Assembly: GCF_041438865.1 (NCBI RefSeq)
Contig: NZ_CP109450.1
Location: 4,857,001 to 4,921,000, forward strand
DNA: 64,000 nt
Origin: Streptomyces sp. NBC_01471
Lineage (GTDB): Bacteria > Actinomycetota > Actinomycetes > Streptomycetales > Streptomycetaceae
Reading direction: 5' to 3'
Shown here: positions 34,933 through 44,046 of the stretch, piece by piece
Numbering within the stretch: position 1 is the stretch's first letter
How the letters are laid out: every line of letters begins with the position of its first letter
The notes under the pieces: model-generated
Told to the model about the DNA's origin: nothing
Seen by the model: the letters and a program-made list of their open reading frames with translations, nothing else
The model's database searches: none
Translations under genes and position numbers: made by a program

Positions 34933-35370
34933 TCATGGGCTCTCCGCGCGTGGGCTCTCCGGGCGTGGCCTCTCCGGGCGTGGGGTCTCCGGCCGGTCGA
35001 GGGCGCCGTCGACCAGCTCGCCGATCCGGGTGCTCGACCGGCGGGCCTCCAGGTGGAGCCGGCCCACGTTGATACGCGGATGGGCGAGCAGGGTGAGCAC
35101 GGCGGACGGGCCTGCCGCGTACGTCGCCACATAGCCGTGCTCGCCGCGGACCAGCAGCTCACGGAAGGCGCCCTGGCCCGTCGTCTCGGTCAGCCGCTGC
35201 GCGACGCCGAGGGCCGCGGCGGTGAGCGCGGCGACGGACTCGCCCTCGGCCGACGTGGTGTCCTGTGCCAGCACCAGACCGTCGGCGCTGGCCGCGAGCG
35301 CCCCGCTGATCAGGGGCACCCGGGCTCTCAACCGCCGCAGCTCGTCCAGCACTTCGGCCTCCGCGGACAT
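34933..35370 (-). CDS. Roadblock/LC7-domain protein
   Basis: 145 aa. ATG 35370 has AGGAGA 6 nt upstream. Roadblock core: LDELRRLRARVPLISGALAA, then ADGLVLAQDT, SVAALTAAALGVAQRL and FRELLVRGEHGYVATYAAG, AVLTLLAHPRINVGRLHLEAR. The C-terminus is an Arg/Pro/Glu tail repeating RPE-, RPESPRAESP. It belongs to the MglB-like class found in Streptomyces conservons as CvnB, but no CvnA kinase, CvnC or CvnD GTPase gene is adjacent. The next gene's possible early start overlaps this stop. Confidence 0.85.
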   Translation of the reverse strand: MSAEAEVLDELRRLRARVPLISGALAASADGLVLAQDTTSAEGESVAALTAAALGVAQRLTETTGQGAFRELLVRGEHGYVATYAAGPSAVLTLLAHPRINVGRLHLEARRSSTRIGELVDGALDRPETPRPERPRPESPRAESP

Positions 35371-35408
35371 CAGTTGTCTCCTCTCGGCGCGCTGCCGCAG
35401 AGCGCGGA

Positions 35409-36197
35409 TCACAGCGTGGCCTCCAATGCGTCTCGCAGCCGGCGGAGCAGGGCGACATCCGGGTCGGGCGACACGTCGGCGACCGCGTCCGCGTACCGGG
35501 CGGGGACCGCGGACGCCTGCGGTACGGGTGCGCGCGGGGTCTCGACGGCACCGGCGGCTGCCAGCCTGCGGACGTCGATGAGGGTGTGGAAGGCGGGGCG
35601 GCCCAGCGCCCGGGCGATGCCGGGCGGCGTGCGGACCCCGTCCACCAGGTCGAGCACGGCGCGCTGGCGCGGGGTGACCGGGGTGTCGGGGCGGCTCCGG
35701 GCCCGTACCACCGGGGCGGTGTCGATGTCCGGGTACGGCCAGAGCCGGTCGAGCAGTTCCCGGCGGCGGGCGGCCTCCCGCTCCACCGCTTCGGCCGGCA
35801 CCGGGTGCACGGCGCCGATCCAGTGGGCGACGCCGTAGCGGAAGCGGGTGGGGCCGCTGCTGGGGGCGAGGGCGAAGTACGCCGCGTCGTGCAGGGCGCC
35901 GAGATGGCATATCTCCAGCTCACCGTCCGCGACCTGGCCGCTCTCGACCAGGAACCGGCCGACGCGGCCGTGCGCTCCGGCCTGGTCCAGTGCCTGCCGC
36001 CACCCTTCGGGGCGCAGCCGTCCCGAGGTGGTCAGCAGGACGTCGATCCCGGGGGCGACCGGGCTCTCGGCGTGCACCACCTGGCCGTCGACCAGATAGA
36101 GCGTGCCGCGGTCACGCAGCAGGGCGCCGGTGGCGCGTTCGCCCGCGAGGCGGACGAGCATGGGCGAGACGCCCGCGGGTCTGGTGGCGGTGGTCAT
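35409..36197 (-). CDS. DUF4388/PatA-like regulator-type protein
   Basis: 262 aa. ATG 36197 overlaps the upstream stop by 1 nt (TGATG). The N-terminal region (about 10-110) reads like DUF4388: MLVRLAGERATGALLRDRGTLYLVDGQVVHAESP, then ALDQAGAHGRVGRFLVESGQ, and a beta-rich part ending FRYGVAHWIGAVHPVPAEAVE. The C-terminal region (about 165-225) is a winged-helix-like segment (TPRQRAVLDLVDGVRTPPGIARALGRP). DUF4388 proteins work with roadblock proteins and GTPases in signalling. Lies second in the operon, so translation follows that of the TTA-containing first gene. Confidence 0.75.
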   Translation of the reverse strand: MTTATRPAGVSPMLVRLAGERATGALLRDRGTLYLVDGQVVHAESPVAPGIDVLLTTSGRLRPEGWRQALDQAGAHGRVGRFLVESGQVADGELEICHLGALHDAAYFALAPSSGPTRFRYGVAHWIGAVHPVPAEAVEREAARRRELLDRLWPYPDIDTAPVVRARSRPDTPVTPRQRAVLDLVDGVRTPPGIARALGRPAFHTLIDVRRLAAAGAVETPRAPVPQASAVPARYADAVADVSPDPDVALLRRLRDALEATL

Positions 36198-36661
36198 CAC
36201 AGCACCAGTCGCTCTGCCAGGTCCCGCAGCCGTAATCGGGCGAGCGCCAGATTGCCCTCGTCGCGGTCGAGCCAGAGATGCAGGAAGACACTGCTGTCGA
36301 AGGTCGTCTCCACGAACCGCAGGACGTGGTAGCCGGTGCGGTTGGTGACGATGACGTCCTCGACGGGAAGCCCCTTGCCGCGGGCGGGTGTTGAGGCGCC
36401 GGACGGCTCGTCCGTGCCGTCCGTGTCTTCCGTGCCCCCGGCCGTGTCGTCCGTCCCGGTATCCGGGGCCGGGGCGAACGCGGGGTGTTCGGCGGCCATC
36501 CTGGCCAGCTCCGCGGTCTCGGCCGCGGTCGTCTCGTGGTCGTTGTTGGGCGACGCGCCGATGGTGCCGAGCGCGAGCCCGCTGGTCCAGTCGACCACGG
36601 CGGCACCGAGGGAGCCGGGCAGCCGCATGGCTTCCAGCAGACACTCGTCGATTCCGGGCAC
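36197..36661 (-). CDS. Roadblock/LC7-like protein with acidic insertion and a TTA codon
   Basis: 154 aa from GTG 36661, preceded by GGAGGGGAG at 6 nt. The roadblock fold is split: LGAAVVDWTSGLALGTIGASP at 18-38 resembles the sister protein's TIGVALVDYTSGMALGT, and VEDVIVTNRTGYHVLRFVE with FLHLWLDRDEGNLALARLRL forms the C-terminal half; between them is an acidic, Thr-rich insert (about 62-95). Codon 143 is TTA (complement of 36233-36235, CGA-TTA-CGG), so completion should depend on bldA; because the downstream gene is coupled by TGATG, the operon may respond as a unit. First gene of the operon. Confidence 0.85.
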   Translation of the reverse strand: MPGIDECLLEAMRLPGSLGAAVVDWTSGLALGTIGASPNNDHETTAAETAELARMAAEHPAFAPAPDTGTDDTAGGTEDTDGTDEPSGASTPARGKGLPVEDVIVTNRTGYHVLRFVETTFDSSVFLHLWLDRDEGNLALARLRLRDLAERLVL

Positions 36662-36855
36662 GCGGAACTCCCCTCCCAGCGTGGTGCGCGTGGCCGCGGG
36701 GGCGGCCGTGCGGCAGTGACGGCCAAGTTACGCAACGTTCAGCCGCCCGAGGGGACTTCTGGCATTTTCCAGCGGAACATGCGCGACGGGATTAGGGTCT
36801 GCGTTCTGTCGGTCCGGGCGGCCGCACGGCCGCCCGCCCGGGTGCCCGGTCTCCG

Positions 36856-38247
36856 TCAGAGCAGCGCGTCCGCGTGTGCCCCGCCCGACTCGGCGACGAT
36901 CTCCGCCACGCTCTGCGCGTCCCGCACCGTCGCGAACCGGACCCCTCCCGCGCCGGGCGCGGTCCCGGTCGCCGCCTCCGCCGTGAACCCGTAAATCGCG
37001 GGCCTGGCCAGGCTGTTGTACGCGTAGTGGTGCGCGAAGTAGTACGCCCCGGTGTCCAGCACCGCCACGTAGTCCCCCTGGCCGAGCAGCGGCAGCTCCC
37101 GGTCCTCCGCCAGCAGGTCGCCCGCGAAGCAGGCCGGGCCCGCGACGTCCTGGGCGACGGCGGCGGCCGTGCTGGGGTGGCCGTCCCGGTCGTACGCGGT
37201 GATCCGCAGCGGCCACGACGCGGGTGCGTACACCGTGCGGGTGGCCACCTGGACCCCGGCGTGCGTGACCGCGATTGCCCGTCCGCCGGCTGACTTCGCG
37301 TACTCGACGCGGGCCAGGATCGTGCCGTGTTTGGCGAGCAGCGAGCGGCCGAATTCGGTGACCAGGCCGTAGCGGCCGTCGAGCAGGCCGGGCGCGGTCG
37401 CCTTGAGGAGCCGTGCGTACTCGGCGTACGTGGGTGTCTCGCCGTCCGACGAGAAGTTGACCGGCAGTCCGCCGCCGATGTCGATGGTGTCGATCTGCTG
37501 CCGGCCGGCCGCCGCGTTGATCTCCTCGGCCAGTTCGTGGACGGCCCGTACGCCTTCGGCCATCAGTGCCAGCGGTACGCCCTGTGAGCCCGAGTGGGTG
37601 TGCAGCCGGTTCAGCCAGGGGCGGTCCACGAAGGCCCGGACGACCCACGCGCGGGCGCCCTCGTCGCGCAGGGCCACTCCGAACTTCGAGGTCGCGGTGG
37701 CCGTCGACAGCGCGCCGATGGAGCCGCCGCCGATCTGCGGATTGACACGCAGCCCCAGCGGTGAGGTGGTCGGGGCCGACCGCACCAGGGCGTCGAGCCG
37801 GGCCAGCTCCTGCGGATTGTCGGCGTTCACCGCGATCCCGAGGGCGAGCGCCTCGCGCAACTCGGCGGGGGTCTTGGCGGGGGAGTCGAGCACGGTGTGC
37901 GCCGGGCGCACCCCCGCGGCGCGGGCCAGCGCCAGCTCACCCGGGCTCGCGACCTCCGCCCCGATGCCCTCCTCGGCGAGCAGCCGCAGGACGGGGACGA
38001 GCGGGGCCGCCTTGACGGCGAAAGCGTGCAGAACGGGCGTACCCGGCGGGGTGACCTCCTCGAACGCGGCCCGCAGGGCGGCCGCGCCGGCGCGGATCCC
38101 CAGGATGTCCAGCAGCCCGACGACGGGGCTGTCCTGACCGGCGAGACCGGTCGCCACCGCGGCCCGTACTGCCTGCTCACGCCGGGTGGCGGTGCCTGTA
38201 TCGGAACCCGCGTCGGCGGCCGTTCCGGAACCCGTTTCAGAAGCCAT
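36856..38247 (-). CDS. Fold-type III PLP decarboxylase, diaminopimelate/ornithine-decarboxylase family
   Basis: 463 aa. PLP Lys in VLHAFAVKAAPLVPVLRLL (about 79); phosphate-binding region LHTHSGSQG and TIDIGGGLPVNFS; EFGRSLLAKHG; catalytic CFAGDLL (CxxGD-type) and the C-terminal YAYNSLARPAI. The family decarboxylates diaminopimelate, ornithine, arginine or carboxynorspermidine; the sequence is not a canonical LysA and the substrate is open. ATG 38247 has only a weak ribosome site. Divergent from hutU with a 120-nt shared region, so co-regulation with histidine catabolism is possible. Confidence 0.85.
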   Translation of the reverse strand: MASETGSGTAADAGSDTGTATRREQAVRAAVATGLAGQDSPVVGLLDILGIRAGAAALRAAFEEVTPPGTPVLHAFAVKAAPLVPVLRLLAEEGIGAEVASPGELALARAAGVRPAHTVLDSPAKTPAELREALALGIAVNADNPQELARLDALVRSAPTTSPLGLRVNPQIGGGSIGALSTATATSKFGVALRDEGARAWVVRAFVDRPWLNRLHTHSGSQGVPLALMAEGVRAVHELAEEINAAAGRQQIDTIDIGGGLPVNFSSDGETPTYAEYARLLKATAPGLLDGRYGLVTEFGRSLLAKHGTILARVEYAKSAGGRAIAVTHAGVQVATRTVYAPASWPLRITAYDRDGHPSTAAAVAQDVAGPACFAGDLLAEDRELPLLGQGDYVAVLDTGAYYFAHHYAYNSLARPAIYGFTAEAATGTAPGAGGVRFATVRDAQSVAEIVAESGGAHADALL

Positions 38248-38296
38248 GAGATCCAGCCAATCACCGACCGGGGCGAGGCGGGCATGCCCGCGCGTA

Positions 38297-38333
38297 TTGA
38301 CTAGCTCTATTCAGCTCGGCAGGATGTGAATAG
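38297..38333 (+). promoter_or_regulatory. Candidate hut promoter and inverted-repeat operator
   Basis: TTGACT (38297-38302) is a good -35. CTATTCA (38307-38313) and TGAATAG (38327-38333) form a perfect 7-bp inverted repeat with 13-nt spacer over the expected -10 position, 35 nt before hutU. The binding protein is unknown. Confidence 0.5.
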
Positions 38334-38367
38334 TTCATGCAACAGTGTGGGATCGAGGAGGCAGACC

Positions 38368-40032
38368 ATGTCAGGACCCCGGCCGGTACGGGCCCCGCGC
38401 GGTACGGAGCTGAGCGCCCTGGGATGGCAGCAGGAGGCCGCCCTGCGCATGCTCCAGAACAACCTGGACCCGGAGGTGGCCGAGCACCCCGACAAGCTCG
38501 TCGTCTACGGCGGCACCGGCAAGGCGGCCCGCGACTGGCGCTCCTTCGACGCCATGGTGCGCACGCTGCGCACGCTCAAGCAGGACGAGACGATGCTCGT
38601 CCAGTCCGGCCGCCCGGTCGGCGTGATGCAGACCCACGAGTGGGCGCCGCGCGTGCTCATCGCCAACTCCAACCTGGTGGGCGACTGGGCCAACTGGGAG
38701 GAGTTCCGGCGGCTCGAATCGCTCGGGCTGACCATGTACGGCCAGATGACGGCCGGCTCCTGGATCTACATCGGCACCCAGGGCATCCTCCAGGGCACCT
38801 ACGAGACCTTCGCCGCCGTCGCGGCCAAGCGCTTCAACGGCACGCTCGCCGGGACGATCACGCTCACCGCCGGACTCGGCGGCATGGGCGGTGCCCAGCC
38901 GCTCGCCGTGACGATGAACGACGGCGTCGCGATCTGTATCGACGTCGACCCGCGCGCCATCGAGCGCCGCATCGAGCACCGCTACCTGGACGTCCGGGCG
39001 AACTCGCTGGAGCACGCCCTCCAGCTCGCCACCGAGGCGCGCGACGCGCGCAAGCCGCTCTCCATCGGCCTCCTCGGCAACGCCGCCGAGCTGCTGCCCC
39101 GGATGCTCGCCGAGGGCGCGCCGATCGACATCGTGACGGACCAGACCTCCGCCCACGACCCGCTCGCGTACCTCCCGCTCGGCATCGACTTCGACGACAT
39201 GGCCGCGTACGCGGCGGAGAAGCCCGCCGACTTCACGGTGCGCGCCCGCGAGTCGATGGCCAAGCACGTCGAGGCGATGGTCGGCTTCATGGACGCCGGG
39301 GCCGAGGTCTTCGACTACGGCAACTCCATCCGCGGTGAGGCCCAACTCGCCGGTTACAGCAGGGCGTTCGACTTCCCCGGCTTCGTTCCCGCCTATATCC
39401 GCCCGCTCTTCTGTGAGGGCAAGGGCCCGTTCCGCTGGGCCGCGCTCTCCGGGGAGGCCGCGGACATCCACAAGACGGACAAGGCGCTCCTGAAGCTCTT
39501 CCCGGAGAACGAGTCGCTGCACCGCTGGATCAAGATGGCCGGTGAGCGCGTCCACTTCCAGGGCCTGCCCGCCCGCATCTGCTGGCTCGGCCAGGGCGAG
39601 CGCGACAAGGCCGGTGCCCTGTTCAACGACATGGTCGCCGACGGCACCCTCGCCGCCCCGCTGGTCATCGGCCGCGACCACCTCGACTGCGGCTCGGTCG
39701 CCTCTCCGTACCGCGAGACCGAGGCCATGCTCGACGGCTCCGACGCCATCGCGGACTGGCCGCTGCTCAACGCCATGGTCAATGTCGCCTCCGGCGCCTC
39801 CTGGGTCTCCATCCACCACGGTGGCGGCGTCGGTATGGGCCGCTCCATCCACGCCGGCCAGGTCTCGGTCGCCGACGGCACCCCGCTCGCGGGCGAGAAG
39901 ATCCGCCGGGTACTCACCAACGACCCGGGCATGGGCGTCATCCGCCACGTCGACGCCGGGTACGACATCGCCGAGCGGGTCGCCGACGAGCGCGGTGTCC
40001 GGGTGCCGATGCGCGAGGACGGTTCTCAGTGA
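38368..40032 (+). CDS. hutU: Urocanate hydratase (urocanase)
   Basis: 554 aa, family length. ATG 38368 has GAGGAGG 6-7 nt upstream. NAD+-dependent hydration of urocanate to imidazolonepropionate, second step of histidine degradation, cytoplasmic. Sequence signs: [50 protein letters not shown] (NAD-binding Gly loop), [10 protein letters not shown], and the active-site region containing [17 protein letters not shown]-type text near the C-terminus with [15 protein letters not shown] earlier (the conserved active Cys). First gene of the operon; its stop overlaps the next start (GTGA). Confidence 0.97.
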   Translation: MSGPRPVRAPRGTELSALGWQQEAALRMLQNNLDPEVAEHPDKLVVYGGTGKAARDWRSFDAMVRTLRTLKQDETMLVQSGRPVGVMQTHEWAPRVLIANSNLVGDWANWEEFRRLESLGLTMYGQMTAGSWIYIGTQGILQGTYETFAAVAAKRFNGTLAGTITLTAGLGGMGGAQPLAVTMNDGVAICIDVDPRAIERRIEHRYLDVRANSLEHALQLATEARDARKPLSIGLLGNAAELLPRMLAEGAPIDIVTDQTSAHDPLAYLPLGIDFDDMAAYAAEKPADFTVRARESMAKHVEAMVGFMDAGAEVFDYGNSIRGEAQLAGYSRAFDFPGFVPAYIRPLFCEGKGPFRWAALSGEAADIHKTDKALLKLFPENESLHRWIKMAGERVHFQGLPARICWLGQGERDKAGALFNDMVADGTLAAPLVIGRDHLDCGSVASPYRETEAMLDGSDAIADWPLLNAMVNVASGASWVSIHHGGGVGMGRSIHAGQVSVADGTPLAGEKIRRVLTNDPGMGVIRHVDAGYDIAERVADERGVRVPMREDGSQ

Positions 40033-41249
40033 CCTCCTCGTTCCACGAGATGTGGGCGGAGCTGCTGCCGGTCGGCCGCAGCTCCGCCTCGGGCGGGTAC
40101 CGCCGGTACGCCTGGACCGCGGCCGACGCCGACTGCCGCGCCTGGTTCAAGGACCAGGCGCTGGCCCGCGGTCTCACGTACGAACTCGACCGCAACGGCA
40201 ACCAGTGGGCCTGGCTGGGCGACCCGCAGGGCACCGACGCCGTCGTCACCGGCTCGCATCTGGACTCCGTACCGGACGGGGGCGCCTTCGACGGCCCCCT
40301 CGGTGTGGTCTCCTCCTTCGCCGCGCTCGACGAACTCCGCCGCAGGGGAGCCGAGTTCACCCGGCCGCTGGCGATCAGCAACTTCGGCGACGAGGAGGGC
40401 GCCCGTTTCGGCCTGGCCTGCGTCGGCTCCCGGCTCACCGCGGGACAGCTCACCGTCGACCAGGCACACAAGCTCCGCGACGGCGACGGCATCACGCTGC
40501 CCGACGCCATGGAGCAGGCCGGATACGACCCCGCGGCCATCGGCCCCGACCCCCAGCGGCTCGCCCGGATCGGCGCGTTCGTCGAGCTCCACGTGGAGCA
40601 GGGGCGCGCCCTCGACCTCAGCGGCGACCCGGTCGGTATCGCCTCCGCGATCTGGCCGCACGGCCGCTGGCGGTACGACTTCCACGGCGAGGCCAACCAC
40701 GCGGGGACGACGCGTCTGGTGGACCGCCGCGACCCGATGCTGACGTATGCCGAGACGGTCATCGCCGCCCGCCGCCAGGCGGAACTCGCGGGCGCGGTGG
40801 CCACCTTCGGCAAGGTCGCCGTCGAGCCGAACGGAGTCAACGCGATCCCCTCCCTGGTGCGCGGCTGGCTCGACTCGCGCGCCGCCGACCAGTCGACGCT
40901 GGACACGGTCATCGCCGGTATCGAGCAGGCGGCCAGGGAACACGGCGAGCGGGACGGCGTGGACGTCCGCGTCACCCGGGAGTCCTTCACCCCCGTCGTC
41001 GAGTTCGAGCACGCCCTGCGCGACGAGCTCCGCAAGATCCTCGGCGGCGACGGCACCGACGTGCCCGTTCTCGGAACGGGCGCGGGACACGACGCCGGGA
41101 TCCTCTCCGCGTCCGTTCCGACCGCCATGCTGTTCGTACGCAACCCCACGGGTGTCTCGCACTCACCGGCGGAGACCGCCGGTGAGGACGACTGCCTGGC
41201 CGGGGTGACCGCACTCGCCGATGTACTGGAGGGCCTGGCGTGCAGGTGA
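40029..41249 (+). CDS. M20-family amidohydrolase (allantoate/N-carbamoyl-amino-acid type), candidate N-formylglutamate deformylase
   Basis: 406 aa from GTG 40029, 4-nt overlap with hutU. Di-metal site: [19 protein letters not shown] (His-X-Asp, then bridging Asp), [10 protein letters not shown] (Glu-Glu), [11 protein letters not shown] (His) and GAGHDAG (His); the dimerisation domain contains [12 protein letters not shown] with the substrate-binding residues. This subfamily hydrolyses C-N bonds of ureido or amide compounds such as allantoate and N-carbamoyl-amino acids. It sits between hutU and hutF, and the pathway branch with HutF needs an enzyme to remove formate from N-formylglutamate; no HutG is seen, so it may fill that step. 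Functional assignment is inference. Confidence 0.9.
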   Translation: MTSSFHEMWAELLPVGRSSASGGYRRYAWTAADADCRAWFKDQALARGLTYELDRNGNQWAWLGDPQGTDAVVTGSHLDSVPDGGAFDGPLGVVSSFAALDELRRRGAEFTRPLAISNFGDEEGARFGLACVGSRLTAGQLTVDQAHKLRDGDGITLPDAMEQAGYDPAAIGPDPQRLARIGAFVELHVEQGRALDLSGDPVGIASAIWPHGRWRYDFHGEANHAGTTRLVDRRDPMLTYAETVIAARRQAELAGAVATFGKVAVEPNGVNAIPSLVRGWLDSRAADQSTLDTVIAGIEQAAREHGERDGVDVRVTRESFTPVVEFEHALRDELRKILGGDGTDVPVLGTGAGHDAGILSASVPTAMLFVRNPTGVSHSPAETAGEDDCLAGVTALADVLEGLACR

Positions 41250-42589
41250 CGTACTGGCTGGAGCACGCCTGGCTCGACACCCATGTCGAGCCGGGCGTCG
41301 TCCTGGAGACCGACCGGGGCCGGATCACGGCCGTCCGCAAGGAGGTACCGGCGCCGCCGCCCGGCGCGACGGCCCTGCGCGGCCTGACCGTCCCGGGTCT
41401 GGCGAACGCCCACAGCCACGCCTTCCACCGCGCCCTGCGGTCCACCGCCCAGGTCGGCTCCGGCACCTTCTGGACCTGGCGCGACGTGATGTACGGCGTG
41501 GCCTCCCGGCTGACCCCGGACTCCTACCACGCGCTCGCCCGCGCCGTGTACGCCGAGATGGCGATGGCCGGGATCACCGTGGTCGGTGAATTCCACTATC
41601 TGCACCACACACCGGGCGGCACCCCCTACGACGACCCGAACGCGATGGGCGAGGCGCTGATCGCCGCCGCCGCCGACGCGGGAGTCCGCATCACTCTCCT
41701 CGACACCGCCTACCTGGCGTCCGGGATGATCGACAAGTACCGCAGCGCGGCGCCCGAGAAGCACCAGCTGCGCTTCTCCGACGGCTCGGCGCAGAGCTGG
41801 GCCGAGCGGGCCTCCCTGCTCAAGGACCGCGACCACGCCCGGATCGGCGCGGCCGTCCACTCCGTGCGCGCGGTCCCCGCGGACCAGCTCGGTACCGTGG
41901 CCGCATGGGCCGAGAGCCGGCAGGCCCCGCTGCACGTACACCTCTCCGAACAGACCGCCGAGAACGAGTCCTGCCGTGCGGCGCACGGCTGCACGCCCAC
42001 CCGGCTGCTCGCCGACCACGGCGTGCTCGGGCCCCGCACCACCGGAGTCCACAACACCCATCTCACCGACGAGGACATCACCCTCCTCGGCTCCTCGGCG
42101 ACCGGCACCTGTATGTGCCCCACCACCGAACGCGACCTCGCCGACGGCATCGGCCCCGCCGTCCGGCTCCAGCACGCGGGCAGCCCGCTCTCCCTGGGCA
42201 GCGACAGCCACGCCGTGATCGACATCCTCGAAGAGGCGCGCGCCCTGGAGCTCAACGAACGGCTGCGGTCGCGCACCCGCGGCCACTGGACGGCAGCGGC
42301 CCTGCTGCGCGCGGCCACCGCGGGCGGGCACCACGCGCTCGGCTGGCCCGAAGGAGGCATCATCGAGACCGGCGCCCTCGCCGACCTCACCACGATCGCG
42401 CTCGACACGGTCAGGACAGCGGGACCCGTACCGCGCCTCGGAGCGGAGACCGCGGTATTCGCCGGCTCCGCGGCCGACGTACGCCACACGGTCGTGGGCG
42501 GACGCCATGTCGTACGCGACGGGGTCCACGCACTGGTCCCGGACGTCCCCCGCGCGCTGGCCGAGTCGATCGCGGCGCTGCGCCCCTGA
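41240..42589 (+). CDS. hutF: Formimidoylglutamate deiminase
   Basis: 449 aa from GTG 41240, overlapping the M20 gene by 10 nt. Amidohydrolase-superfamily TIM barrel: metal-binding LANAHSHAFHRALR (about 58-70), HVHLSEQTAENESC (His), GVHNTHLTDEDI, and SLGSDSHAVIDI (catalytic Asp). Deiminates N-formimino-L-glutamate to N-formyl-L-glutamate plus ammonia, the Pseudomonas-type branch of histidine degradation. EFHYLHHTPGG near 110 is typical of HutF. Part of hutU - M20 - hutF - hutI. Confidence 0.93.
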   Translation: MQVTYWLEHAWLDTHVEPGVVLETDRGRITAVRKEVPAPPPGATALRGLTVPGLANAHSHAFHRALRSTAQVGSGTFWTWRDVMYGVASRLTPDSYHALARAVYAEMAMAGITVVGEFHYLHHTPGGTPYDDPNAMGEALIAAAADAGVRITLLDTAYLASGMIDKYRSAAPEKHQLRFSDGSAQSWAERASLLKDRDHARIGAAVHSVRAVPADQLGTVAAWAESRQAPLHVHLSEQTAENESCRAAHGCTPTRLLADHGVLGPRTTGVHNTHLTDEDITLLGSSATGTCMCPTTERDLADGIGPAVRLQHAGSPLSLGSDSHAVIDILEEARALELNERLRSRTRGHWTAAALLRAATAGGHHALGWPEGGIIETGALADLTTIALDTVRTAGPVPRLGAETAVFAGSAADVRHTVVGGRHVVRDGVHALVPDVPRALAESIAALRP

Positions 42590-42621
42590 TCCCGAACCCG
42601 TATCCGTAGGAGCACACCGCG

Positions 42622-43800
42622 ATGACGAACCCCGCCACCGCCCTCACCCACATCGGCAGTCTGGTCACCAACGACCCCTCCCTCGGGGACGGATCCCCGC
42701 TCGGTCTGATCCAGGACGCGGCGCTCGTCATCGACGGCGACCGCATCGCCTGGGTCGGTGAATCCAGCAAAGCACCCGCCACTGACAACGCGGTCGACGC
42801 GGACGGCCGGGCGGTGATCCCGGGGTTCGTCGACTCGCACTCGCACCTGGTCTTCGCGGGCGACCGGACGGCCGAGTTCAACGCGCGCATGTCGGGCCGC
42901 AGTTACTCGGCGGGCGGGATCCGCACCACGGTCGCCGCCACCCGCACGGCCACCGACGAGCAGCTCTCGGCGAACGTCGCGGCGTACCTCCATGAGGCGC
43001 TCCGCCAGGGCACCACCACGCTGGAGACGAAGTCCGGCTACGGCCTGACCGTCCAGGACGAGGAGCGGGCCCTGCGGATCGCGGCCCGCCACACCGACGA
43101 GGTCACCTACCTGGGCGCCCACATCGTCGCGCCCGAATACGCCGACGACCCGGACGGGTACGTCGCCCTGGTCACGGGCGACATGCTCGACGCCTGCGCG
43201 CCGCACGCCCGCTGGATCGACGTGTTCTGCGAGAAGGGCGCCTTCGACGGCGACCAGGCCCGCGCGATCCTCACCGCCGGGCGGGCCAGGGGCCTGCACC
43301 CGCGCGTCCACGCCAACCAGCTCGGTCACGGCCCGGGGGTGCAGCTCGCCGTCGAGCTGGACGCCGCATCGGCCGACCACTGCACGCACCTCACCGACGA
43401 GGACGTCACGGCCCTGGCCGACGGCGACACGGTCGCCACGCTGCTGCCAGGCGCCGAGTTCTCCACCCGCGCCGCCTGGCCGGACGCCCGCCGTCTCCTC
43501 GACGCCGGGGTGACGGTGGCGCTCTCCACCGACTGCAACCCGGGCTCGTCGTTCACGTCCTCGATGCCGTTCTGCATCGCCCTGGCGGTACGGGACATGG
43601 GGATGAGCCCGGACGAGGCGCTCTGGGCGGCCACCGCGGGCGGCGCACAGGCGCTGCGCCGTACGGACATCGGCCGTCTCGTGCCCGGGGCCAGGGCCGA
43701 CCTGACCCTGCTCGACGCCCCGTCCCACGTCCACCTCGCCTACCGGCCCGGTGTCCCCCTGGTCTCGGGGGTGTGGCAGCGCGGCGCGCGGGTGGTCTGA
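42622..43800 (+). CDS. hutI: Imidazolonepropionase
   Basis: 392 aa. ATG 42622 follows GTAGGAGC. Hydrolyses imidazolone-5-propionate to N-formimino-glutamate, third step of histidine degradation. Metal site [20 protein letters not shown] (about 69-88), [34 protein letters not shown]-type His region and [16 protein letters not shown] (Asp ligand and substrate loop). Last gene of the operon, 32 nt after hutF. hutH (histidine ammonia-lyase) is absent from the operon; the lyase homologue at 31 kb has an altered cofactor motif and may not replace it. Confidence 0.96.
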   Translation: MTNPATALTHIGSLVTNDPSLGDGSPLGLIQDAALVIDGDRIAWVGESSKAPATDNAVDADGRAVIPGFVDSHSHLVFAGDRTAEFNARMSGRSYSAGGIRTTVAATRTATDEQLSANVAAYLHEALRQGTTTLETKSGYGLTVQDEERALRIAARHTDEVTYLGAHIVAPEYADDPDGYVALVTGDMLDACAPHARWIDVFCEKGAFDGDQARAILTAGRARGLHPRVHANQLGHGPGVQLAVELDAASADHCTHLTDEDVTALADGDTVATLLPGAEFSTRAAWPDARRLLDAGVTVALSTDCNPGSSFTSSMPFCIALAVRDMGMSPDEALWAATAGGAQALRRTDIGRLVPGARADLTLLDAPSHVHLAYRPGVPLVSGVWQRGARVV

Positions 43801-43825
43801 CCCGGAAGGACCTCGCTGAGCGCTG

Positions 43826-43940
43826 TACGGGCCGCACCGGGCGGTGTCCGCAGGTCCGTCACCGGGCGCCGCACGGCCTCACCGGGCGGCGTACGCAGGC
43901 TGCCCGTCACCGAGCGCCGCACGATCCTCACTGAGCGGTG
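43826..43940. repeat. Imperfect CACCGGGCG-type repeats after hutI
   Basis: Five or so diverged copies of GCACCGGGCGGTGT / TCACCGGGCGCCGC / TCACTGAGCGGTGC between hutI and the terminator. Non-coding. Confidence 0.6.
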
Positions 43941-43956
43941 CACGGGTGCCGCACGC

Positions 43957-43993
43957 GGAAGAGCCGGTCCCGGCGAGCGGGACCGGCTCTTCC
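43957..43993. terminator. Bidirectional terminator between hutI and the sigma factor gene
   Basis: Perfect 16-bp stem GGAAGAGCCGGTCCCG (43957-43972) with its complement (43978-43993), loop GCGAG. Confidence 0.9.
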
Positions 43994-44046
43994 GCCGAGG
44001 TGCTGCCCGGCCGGTGTGAGCCGGACGGACGCTCCTCGCGGGCGCG

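Noticed and set aside
36856-38247. A possible TTA codon at complement 36992-36994
   Set aside because: The frame reads ATT-TAC (Ile-Tyr).
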